From: Gammaproteobacteria bacterium
GTDB taxonomy: Bacteria > Pseudomonadota > Gammaproteobacteria > Burkholderiales > Thiobacillaceae
Assembly (NCBI GenBank): GCA_018820745.1
Contig: JAHJNP010000327.1
Span: 1-7,275, forward strand
Length of the DNA stretch: 7,275 nucleotides
Direction: 5' to 3'
The position numbers and the translations under genes are program-made. How positions within the stretch are numbered: the first letter of the stretch is position 1; each line of letters starts with the position of its first letter. Below the pieces are notes generated by a model. The model made no database searches. It had not been told where the DNA came from and saw only the letters and a list, made by a program, of their open reading frames with translations. Shown piece by piece: positions 1 to 5,477 of the stretch.

Positions 1-1093
<1,093 letters not shown>

Positions 1094-1101
1094 TTATTCA
1101 G

Positions 1102-1116
1102 TGAATGATTCATTCA
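1102..1116. promoter_or_regulatory. 15-bp inverted repeat upstream of purB (possible operator)
   Basis: TGAATG-ATT-CATTCA is a perfect 6-bp-arm inverted repeat centred about 37 bases upstream of the purB start, in the only AT-rich patch of the recR-purB gap. Its position would suit an operator or a promoter element for purB. It does not match the classical PurR box (ACGCAAACGTTTGCGT), and I recognise no specific regulator for it. No convincing -35/-10 pair was found beside it. Confidence 0.3.
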
Positions 1117-1132
1117 GCGCGCCGTTCTCGCT

Positions 1133-1207
1133 GTATTGGACGCTACGCCTGTCGCGCCAAATCAAACGGTGCGTCGTCACGCCACATTAAACGGTACGCC
1201 TGTCGCG
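1133..1207. repeat. Three degenerate ~25-bp tandem repeats across the recR 3' end
   Basis: Three units of about 25 bases (1133-1157, 1158-1182, 1183-1207) share the core AAACGGTACGCCTGTCGCG in degenerate form. TACGCCTGTCGCG is exact at 1144-1156 and 1195-1207, and the middle unit is diverged with a one-base gap. The unit at 1183-1207 contains the last six codons and the stop of recR (RDRRTV*). The other two lie just downstream, so the end of recR appears to have been tandemly copied past its stop codon. Confidence 0.6.
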
Positions 1208-1780
1208 TACGGCCTGCGCCAGCGTGCCGCTGTCCACATATTCCAGTTCGCCACCCACCGGCACCCCGCGCGCCAGGCGGCTAACCTTGATGCCGCGCGC
1301 TTTCAGCAATTCGCCGATGGTGTGCGCGGTGGCCTCGCCTTCCGGGGTGAAGTTGGTCGCCAGGATCACTTCCTCGACCACGCCGTCCGTCGCACGGCTG
1401 ATCAGGCGGTCGAGATGAATCTCGCGCGGGCCGATGCCGTCGAGCGGGGAGAGGCGCCCCATCAGCACGAAATACAGGCCGTTGTAGCTTTGCGTGGCTT
1501 CCATCATGTTGAAGTCGGTAGGCATTTCGACCACCGCCAACTGCCGCTTGTCGCGGCGCGGGCTGGTGCAGACCTCGCACACTTCCGCCTCGGAAAAGTT
1601 GTTGCACAGGCGGCAGTGGTGCAGATGCGTCAGCGCATGGTTCAACGCCGTAGCGAGCTGCTCGGCACCGCGACGGTCGCGCTGCAACAGGTGATACGCC
1701 ATGCGCGCGGCCGACTTGGGGCCGACCCCGGGCAGCACGCGCAGGGCGCCGATCAGATTTTCAAGCGCGGCAGGTTGCAC
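1187..1780 (-). CDS. recR: Recombination mediator protein RecR
   Basis: RecR acts with RecF and RecO in the RecFOR pathway. It forms a ring-shaped clamp that helps load RecA onto SSB-coated gaps during repair of single-strand gaps and stalled forks. The 197 residues match the family's usual length of about 200. In order there is an N-terminal helix-hairpin-helix ([19 protein letters not shown], 14-32), a four-cysteine zinc finger (Cys56, Cys59, Cys68, Cys71), a Toprim domain (about 80-175, with [12 protein letters not shown] and [11 protein letters not shown]), and the C-terminal [12 protein letters not shown] motif (172-183). The start is a GTG, three bases after the ebfC stop, with no separate strong Shine-Dalgarno, so translational coupling to ebfC is likely. 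The last codons lie in a degenerate repeat that continues downstream. Confidence 0.97.
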   Translation of the reverse strand: MQPAALENLIGALRVLPGVGPKSAARMAYHLLQRDRRGAEQLATALNHALTHLHHCRLCNNFSEAEVCEVCTSPRRDKRQLAVVEMPTDFNMMEATQSYNGLYFVLMGRLSPLDGIGPREIHLDRLISRATDGVVEEVILATNFTPEGEATAHTIGELLKARGIKVSRLARGVPVGGELEYVDSGTLAQAVRDRRTV

Positions 1781-1783
1781 GGC

Positions 1784-2110
1784 TCAGAACGGCATTTTCA
1801 TCCCCGGCGGAATCGGCAGGCCGGCGGTGACGCTGCCCATCTTTTCCTGCACCGTGGACTCGACCTTGCGCACTGCATCGTTCACCGCCGCGGCCACCAG
1901 ATCCTCCAGCATTTCGCGGTCGTCCGTCATCAGGCTCGGATCGATGGTGATGCGGCGCACGTCGTACTTGCAGGTCATCACGACCTTGACCATGCCGGCG
2001 CCGCTCTGCCCCTCGATTTCGATATCGGCCAGCTTGGCCTGCATCTTGGCCATGTTCTCCTGCACCTGCTGGACCTGCTTCATCATGTTGCCAATGCCGC
2101 CCTTCATCAT
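1784..2110 (-). CDS. ebfC: YbaB/EbfC family nucleoid-associated protein
   Basis: This is a 108-residue YbaB/EbfC protein, a small dimeric DNA-binding protein that associates with the nucleoid. The family is almost always encoded between dnaX and recR, as here. The sequence shows the typical layout: a Met/Gly-rich start ([12 protein letters not shown]), a long amphipathic N-terminal helix (about 9-30), the central strand segment ([20 protein letters not shown]), the [23 protein letters not shown] helix region (58-79), and a Pro/Gly/Met tail ([11 protein letters not shown]). The start at 2110 is chosen because AGGAG lies seven bases upstream (2118-2122) and because the ATGA overlap with the dnaX stop is the usual coupled junction. 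An in-frame extension to 2425 is possible on paper but would run antiparallel to nothing homologous and only shadows dnaX. The next ATG at 2107 is an alternative start. Confidence 0.96.
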   Translation of the reverse strand: MMKGGIGNMMKQVQQVQENMAKMQAKLADIEIEGQSGAGMVKVVMTCKYDVRRITIDPSLMTDDREMLEDLVAAAVNDAVRKVESTVQEKMGSVTAGLPIPPGMKMPF

Positions 2111-3846
2111 GTCGATTCTCCTAGTGGCTGTATGGAAGTGGCGTCGAGCTGGCCGCCTAACTGGTCGACCAGCTCGCGCACGAATGGATCCGATTCGATG
2201 GCGGCCACGGCCTCGGCCTGCCGCGCCTGCTTGATGCGCGTGCGCACCTGCTGCGGCGTCTTGTCCGCCGCGGCGCCGATCTCGATCGTCACGGCGAGCG
2301 TTGCCCCGTACTTGTCGCGCAGTGCCGTGATCAGCTTGTCCTGATAGGCGCGATCGAGCAGATGCTTGTGCGCCTCGCCCACGCACAGCGTCACGGCATT
2401 GCCCGCCTGCGACACCAGCTCGCAATGGTCGGCGAGCATTTTGGCCATGCCGCCGAGACGCAACTCACCGACGACGGTGAGCCAGTCCCAGGCCGCATGC
2501 GGCGTGGATTCACGGGCGACCAGTTCTACGGCGGGGAGCGCTGCCGCCTCGGGGAATGCGGCCGGTTCGGCCGGCGCAGCGGCCGGCTCCGGTACAGGGG
2601 GCACGACGGCCACGGGCGCGGCGGCAGCCGGCTCGGCACGCCTGGCAGGCGCCGCCTGCACCGGCTCCGCCTTCAAGGATGCCGATCCACTACGGGCTGA
2701 AGCCCCGCGAAGCGGGATGGAACCCGCGTTGCTGCCCGCGCCGGGGACGAAAGCCAGCATGCGCAGCAGCGTCATGCAGAAGCCGGAAAACTCGTCCGGC
2801 GCATACGGCAGGTCGCGGCGACCATTCAGCACAATCTGGTAGTACAGCTGAACGGTTTCCACATCCAGCTGTTCGGCGGCCGCCTGCATGCGCTCGGCGT
2901 CGGCGCTGGCTTCAATCGCCCGGGGCGCGTGCAGCAGCAAGGCCAGTTGGGTGAGCAGGCTGCCCAGGTCCTGCAACGCAGCGTCGAAGGCGATGCCGCG
3001 CTCGGCAAGCGTACGTGCCTGTTCCAGCAGATCATCGCCGTTGCGGGCCGCCAGCGCGTCGAGCAGGTCGAACAGGTAGTCGCGCCGCACCGTACCGAGC
3101 ATGGTCTCGACGCCGGCCGCCTCGATGCGTCCGCTGCCGTAGGCGATGGCCTGGTCGGTCAGCGACAGCGCGTCGCGCATGCTGCCGGCAGCGGCACGCG
3201 CCAAGAGATTCAGCGCGGCGGGCTCGGCGTCGACGTTTTCCTGCGCCAGCACCTCGCCCAGATGCTGCGCCACCAGCGCGGGCGTCATCGGCTTCAGGTT
3301 GAACTGCAGGCAGCGGGAAAGCACCGTCACCGGAATCTTCTGCGGGTCGGTGGTGGCCAGGATGAACTTCACATGGGCGGGCGGCTCTTCCAGCGTCTTC
3401 AGCATGGAGTTGAACGCCGGCTTCGACAGCATGTGCACTTCGTCGATGATGTAGACCTTGTAGCGCCCCACCGTCGGCGCGTACTGCGCGTTGTCGAGCA
3501 CTTCGCGCATGTTGTCGACGCCGGTGTTCGACGCCGCGTCGAGTTCGAGCAGGTCGACAAAGCGCCCGGCGTCGATCTGGATGCAGGCCGAACACACGCC
3601 GCAGGGCGTGCTGGTCACGCCAGTTTCGCAATTGAGGCATTTGGCGAGAATGCGCGCCAGAGTGGTTTTGCCCACGCCGCGCGTACCGGTCAGCAGATAG
3701 GCATGATGCAACCGCCCCTGGGTCAGCGCGTTGGAGAGCGCCTGCACCACATGTTCCTGTCCCTTGAGGTCGGCAAACGCGCGCGGCCGCCACTTGCGTG
3801 CCAGCGCAAGAGCGGGGGATGCAGCGTCGCCGAGGAGATCAGTCAT
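2107..3846 (-). CDS. dnaX: DNA polymerase III subunit tau (DnaX)
   Basis: DnaX is the clamp-loader ATPase subunit of the replicative polymerase. Tau opens and loads the beta clamp and ties the core polymerases and DnaB helicase together. The 579 residues contain an AAA+ module with Walker [10 protein letters not shown] (54-62), a zinc site at Cys73, Cys82, Cys85 and Cys88, Walker B with DEVH (about 132-138), the SRC arginine-finger motif (177-179) and sensor 2 GSMRDALS (221-228). The collar domain runs to about 365. A long Ala/Pro/Glu linker follows (about 370-445), then a tau-type C-terminal polymerase-binding domain (about 450-575) ending SIQPL, like E. coli SIRPI. The ATG at 3846 gives a nine-residue extension before the conserved ALARKWRP, but no Shine-Dalgarno is visible before it. 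No A-rich slippery heptamer like the E. coli gamma frameshift site is present. The TGA stop overlaps the ebfC start. Confidence 0.97.
   Translation of the reverse strand: MTDLLGDAASPALALARKWRPRAFADLKGQEHVVQALSNALTQGRLHHAYLLTGTRGVGKTTLARILAKCLNCETGVTSTPCGVCSACIQIDAGRFVDLLELDAASNTGVDNMREVLDNAQYAPTVGRYKVYIIDEVHMLSKPAFNSMLKTLEEPPAHVKFILATTDPQKIPVTVLSRCLQFNLKPMTPALVAQHLGEVLAQENVDAEPAALNLLARAAAGSMRDALSLTDQAIAYGSGRIEAAGVETMLGTVRRDYLFDLLDALAARNGDDLLEQARTLAERGIAFDAALQDLGSLLTQLALLLHAPRAIEASADAERMQAAAEQLDVETVQLYYQIVLNGRRDLPYAPDEFSGFCMTLLRMLAFVPGAGSNAGSIPLRGASARSGSASLKAEPVQAAPARRAEPAAAAPVAVVPPVPEPAAAPAEPAAFPEAAALPAVELVARESTPHAAWDWLTVVGELRLGGMAKMLADHCELVSQAGNAVTLCVGEAHKHLLDRAYQDKLITALRDKYGATLAVTIEIGAAADKTPQQVRTRIKQARQAEAVAAIESDPFVRELVDQLGGQLDATSIQPLGEST
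2692..2727. repeat. Hairpin-rich palindromic repeat inside the dnaX linker
   Basis: This stretch is built of overlapping short palindromes: GGGCT-GA-AGCCC (2694-2705), CCCGC-GAA-GCGGG (2704-2716) and GCGGG-ATGGAA-CCCGC (2712-2727). The middle arm can pair with either side, so the hairpins compete. The density of adjoining palindromes resembles an interspersed REP-type repeat rather than ordinary coding sequence. It lies within the variable linker of DnaX (about residues 374-385) and keeps the frame, giving a Ser/Gly/Arg-rich patch ([15 protein letters not shown]) in an otherwise Ala/Pro/Glu linker. Whether it is dispersed elsewhere in this genome cannot be seen from this window. Confidence 0.5.
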
Positions 3847-3859
3847 GGTTTGAGGGGCT

Positions 3860-3960
3860 AGGGGTCAGGATTCAGGAGTCAGGGAAAAGCGATTTCGCTC
3901 ACGGTTCGCGCTGGCGAGACCGTCACACCTGATCCCTGAATCCTGACCCCTGAATCCTGG
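3860..3960. repeat. ~100-bp inverted-repeat element between ffs and dnaX
   Basis: A perfect 16-bp inverted repeat (GGGGTCAGGATTCAGG at 3861-3876, its complement at 3935-3950) extends by one A-T pair outward to 3860/3951. It encloses two further hairpins: AGCGA-TT-TCGCT (3888-3899) and a nine-pair stem with one bulged G (ACGGTTCGC at 3901-3909 with 3914-3923). The right end also carries a direct repeat of CCTGAATCCTG (3935-3945 and 3949-3959). The whole would fold as a long stem with two arms. It looks like a small non-coding mobile or dispersed repeat (MITE or REPIN-like). It fills nearly all the space between the SRP RNA and dnaX and ends only 14 bases before the dnaX ATG. I cannot tell from one copy whether it is mobile. 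Confidence 0.65.
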
Positions 3961-3966
3961 AAAAGT

Positions 3967-4061
3967 GGCGAGCCAGAACCCCGGCACTGGCATCGGTCGC
4001 TGTGGCTGCTTCCTTCCGGATCTGACCCGATTCACAACTTAGCCATGCGGGGAGGCCCGCC
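3967..4061 (-). ncRNA. ffs: Signal recognition particle RNA, small bacterial type (4.5S)
   Basis: This is the RNA core of the signal recognition particle. It binds Ffh and its receptor FtsY to deliver nascent membrane proteins to the translocon. The minus strand carries the near-invariant apical segment GTCAGATCCGGAAGGAAGC followed by AGCC (within 4004-4026), with the GGAA tetraloop at 4014-4017 that binds FtsY. Further on, the asymmetric loop strand GTGCCGGGGTTCTGGC resembles the E. coli 4.5S strand. The ends pair as an 8-bp helix (GGCGGGCC at 4061-4054 with GGCTCGCC at 3974-3967, one G-U), which sets the boundaries at about 95 nt, the usual size of the small type. Ends may be off by a few bases. 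It lies just upstream of dnaX, a placement also seen in B. subtilis. Confidence 0.95.
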
Positions 4062-4067
4062 GCACGC

Positions 4068-4073
4068 ATTTTA
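4068..4073 (-). promoter_or_regulatory. Candidate -10 box of the ffs promoter
   Basis: On the minus strand TAAAAT lies six bases before the predicted 5' end of the SRP RNA, at the right distance for a sigma-70 -10 box. The gap between the aroG stop (4111) and ffs must hold the promoter. No good -35 hexamer is seen 16-18 bases upstream, so only the -10 is called. Confidence 0.45.
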
Positions 4074-4089
4074 ACCCGGATGTTTCACG

Positions 4090-4112
4090 AAGTCGCGCCC
4101 GCAAGCGCGCTT
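4090..4112 (-). terminator. Weak hairpin at the aroG 3' end (possible terminator)
   Basis: On the minus strand AAG-CGCGC, a six-base loop, then GCGCG-a-CTT forms an eight-pair stem with one bulged A, overlapping the last two bases of the aroG stop codon. No U-tract follows, so it is not a canonical intrinsic terminator. It is the only hairpin between aroG and ffs that I could find, and it may only slow or partly end aroG transcripts. Confidence 0.25.
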
Positions 4113-5187
4113 ATTCCACATCTGCCGGAATGGCCAAGCGGCGTTTTTTCACCGCGCCGGCCAGCAGGTGCAGCAGGGGAATGGTGTCGTCCCAGCCAAT
4201 GCAGGCGTCGGTGATCGACTTGCCGTATTCCAGCGGCTGGCCCGGGACCAGATCCTGGCGCCCGGGGCTGAGATGGCTTTCGATCATCGCGCCGATGATG
4301 CGGGTGTCGCCGCCTGCCACCTGCGCGGCGACGTCGGCGCCCACGTCGAGCTGGCGCTGGTACTGCTTGCTCGAATTGGCGTGCGAGAAATCGATCATCA
4401 GCTGCTGGCGCAACCCGGCCGCGGCCAGCTCGCCGCAGGCCTGGTTGACGCTTGCCGCGTCGTAGTTGGGCGCCTTGCCCCCGCGCAGGATGACGTGGGC
4501 GTCCTCGTTGCCGGAGGTGCTGAACACGCCGACGTGTCCCGACTTGGTGATCGAGATGAAATGGTGGCGGGCGGCGGCCGCCTTGATCGCCTCGACCGCG
4601 ATCCGGAGGCTGCCGTCGGTGCCGTTCTTGAATCCCACCGGGCACGACAGCCCCGAGGCCAGCTGGCGGTGCGACGGCGACTCGGTGGTCCGCGCGCCGA
4701 TGGCGCCCCAGCCCACCAGGTCGGCGATGTATTGCGGCGAGATCAGGTCGAGGAATTCGGTCGCGCAGGGCAGGCCGACTTCGTTGATCTCCAGCAGCAG
4801 TTTGCGCGCCAGGCGCAGGCCCTCGTTGATGTCGAAGCTCTCGTCCAGGTGCGGGTCGTTGATCAGCCCTTTCCAGCCCACCGTGGTGCGCGGCTTCTCG
4901 AAATACACCCGCATCACGATAATGAGTTCGTGCGCGAGCTCGTCGGCCAGCGGCTTCAGCTTCTTCGCGTAATCGAGCGCGGCGGCCGGATCGTGGATGG
5001 AGCATGGACCGACGATGAGAAACATGCGGTCGTCCGCCCCGCGCAGCACGTCATGAATGGCGCTGCGCGCGTGCGCGACATGCGCCAGCACGGTTTCGTT
5101 GGCGCGCAGTTCGCGCATAATCTGCATCGGGGCGAGCAGTTCGCCGCTTTGCTCGATGCGGGTGTCGTCGGTTCGGGTGGCAGGCAT
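4111..5187 (-). CDS. aroG: 3-deoxy-7-phosphoheptulonate (DAHP) synthase, AroF/G/H class
   Basis: This cytosolic enzyme condenses phosphoenolpyruvate with erythrose 4-phosphate, the committed step of the shikimate pathway to Phe, Tyr and Trp. The 358 residues match the class I type (E. coli AroG 350, AroF 356) almost end to end. Metal ligands line up as Cys62 (GPCSIHDP), His269 (DFSHANSSKQ), Glu303 (MIESHL) and Asp327 (SITDACIGW). Substrate-binding KPRTT (98-102), GARTTES (164-170), GFKNGTDG with Lys187 (185-192) and LRGGK with Arg235 (234-238) are intact. The ATG at 5187 has GGAG seven bases upstream and fits the family N-terminus. Longer in-frame starts would run through the terminator hairpin. 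The isoenzyme's feedback specificity cannot be fixed by eye, so aroG is used in the generic sense. The upstream leader suggests control by Phe/Tyr-dependent attenuation. Confidence 0.95.
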   Translation of the reverse strand: MPATRTDDTRIEQSGELLAPMQIMRELRANETVLAHVAHARSAIHDVLRGADDRMFLIVGPCSIHDPAAALDYAKKLKPLADELAHELIIVMRVYFEKPRTTVGWKGLINDPHLDESFDINEGLRLARKLLLEINEVGLPCATEFLDLISPQYIADLVGWGAIGARTTESPSHRQLASGLSCPVGFKNGTDGSLRIAVEAIKAAAARHHFISITKSGHVGVFSTSGNEDAHVILRGGKAPNYDAASVNQACGELAAAGLRQQLMIDFSHANSSKQYQRQLDVGADVAAQVAGGDTRIIGAMIESHLSPGRQDLVPGQPLEYGKSITDACIGWDDTIPLLHLLAGAVKKRRLAIPADVE

Positions 5188-5231
5188 TTTCAGGCTCCGT
5201 ATTATTTGCAATGACCCGCTGCGGCTTAAAC

Positions 5232-5259
5232 AAAAAAACCGCCAGCGGGCTGGCGGTTT
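5232..5259 (-). terminator. Intrinsic terminator in the aroG leader (attenuator stem 3:4)
   Basis: AAACCGCCAG at 5259-5250 pairs perfectly with CTGGCGGTTT at 5245-5236 around a CCCG loop, and on the minus strand the hairpin runs into seven consecutive U (5238-5232). This is a strong rho-independent terminator pointing towards aroG and ending 44 bases before its start codon. There is no complete annotated-type gene upstream on this strand for it to end, only the short leader ORF, so it most likely acts as the attenuator of aroG. On the plus strand only three T follow the stem, so it should act in one direction. Confidence 0.85.
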
Positions 5260-5330
5260 CGTTAAGGCGTAGCTGTTCGTCTCAGCGCCTCCCGACCGCC
5301 TGCGGCGTGGGATAAAAGCGGCTAAAGAGG
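5252..5330 (-). promoter_or_regulatory. Alternative leader structures (attenuator segments 1, 2 and 3)
   Basis: Three segments of the leader can pair in exclusive ways. Segment 1 (CCTC at 5330-5327 and GCCGC at 5322-5318) overlaps the Phe codons and pairs with segment 2 (GCGGT at 5299-5295 and GAGG at 5291-5288), giving nine pairs across a small internal loop. Segment 2 (GGCGGT, 5300-5295) can instead pair with ACCGCC at 5257-5252, which is the 5' arm of the terminator. A ribosome stalled on the Phe/Tyr codons would cover segment 1 and free segment 2 to disrupt the terminator. A ribosome at the leader stop (5284-5282) would cover segment 2 and let the terminator form. The pairings were found by eye, without energies. 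Confidence 0.6.
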
Positions 5331-5350
5331 AACATTTCGGCACGAATCAT
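5282..5350 (-). CDS. Candidate Phe/Tyr-rich leader peptide of aroG
   Basis: A 22-codon ORF ends 23 bases before the terminator hairpin. It begins MIRAEM and continues FLFSRFYPTPQAVGRR. Codons 7-13 are TTC CTC TTT AGC CGC TTT TAT, that is three Phe and one Tyr in seven codons, with AT-rich codons in a GC-rich genome. It contains no Trp. This composition recalls known Phe leader peptides such as E. coli PheL and PheM. The role proposed is translation-dependent sensing of charged tRNA-Phe and tRNA-Tyr to control aroG, not a function of the peptide itself. Neither the ATG at 5350 nor the internal ATG at 5335 (giving MFLFSRFYP...) has a good Shine-Dalgarno, so the start is uncertain and initiation at 5350 could be leaderless. 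Confidence 0.6.
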   Translation of the reverse strand: MIRAEMFLFSRFYPTPQAVGRR

Positions 5351-5357
5351 GCATGAC

Positions 5358-5387
5358 AGTCTACCAAAACCGGCTGGGTCACGCCAA
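5358..5387 (-). promoter_or_regulatory. Candidate promoter of the aroG leader
   Basis: On the minus strand TTGGCG (5387-5382) and TAGACT (5363-5358) are 18 bases apart, with a TGG just before the -10 that gives an extended -10. Transcription would start near 5351, immediately before the leader ORF, as expected for an attenuated operon. The hexamers are only moderate matches to the sigma-70 consensus. Confidence 0.4.
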
Positions 5388-5447
5388 GTGCTTTTGCGCC
5401 GGCGGGATTCACGCCGTGCATAGACACCGCAGTTGTGTCGTTTACTG

Positions 5448-5470
5448 TATAAGCGGGACAAACAAAGGGG
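5448..5470 (+). promoter_or_regulatory. -10-like box and ribosome binding site of the DUF1631 gene
   Basis: TATAAG (5448-5453) is a five-of-six match to a -10 box, but no good -35 lies 16-18 bases upstream. AAGGGG (5465-5470) is a good Shine-Dalgarno, seven bases before an in-frame GTG at 5478 and thirteen before the ATG at 5484, so it favours the GTG start. With only about 25 bases from the -10 box to the GTG, the 5' leader would be short. Confidence 0.4.
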
Positions 5471-5477
5471 AAACAGT

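Noticed and set aside
1136..2344. Plus-strand open frame of 402 codons opposite recR, ebfC and the dnaX end
   Set aside because: It spans three real genes on the other strand, is His/Arg/Ala-rich and has no family match. GC-skewed shadow.
2111..2425. Extended EbfC of 213 residues starting at 2425
   Set aside because: The extra 105 residues only overlap dnaX in another frame, and the family is about 100-110 residues with a clear start at 2110.
2929..3861. Plus-strand open frame of 310 codons opposite the DnaX ATPase domain
   Set aside because: Antisense to the conserved Walker A/B region, with low-complexity Gln/Arg/Val composition.
4168..5214. Plus-strand open frame of 348 codons opposite aroG
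   Set aside because: Mirror of the DAHP synthase gene. No start signal or domain.
5188..5343. N-terminally extended DAHP synthase starting at 5343
   Set aside because: The extension would be translated through the terminator hairpin and U-tract, and its residues do not resemble the family. The ATG at 5187 has a proper ribosome binding site.
5400..5416. CGGCG...CGCCG short hairpin in the aroG/DUF1631 gap
   Set aside because: A five-pair stem in GC-rich DNA with no U-tract or conserved context. Likely chance.
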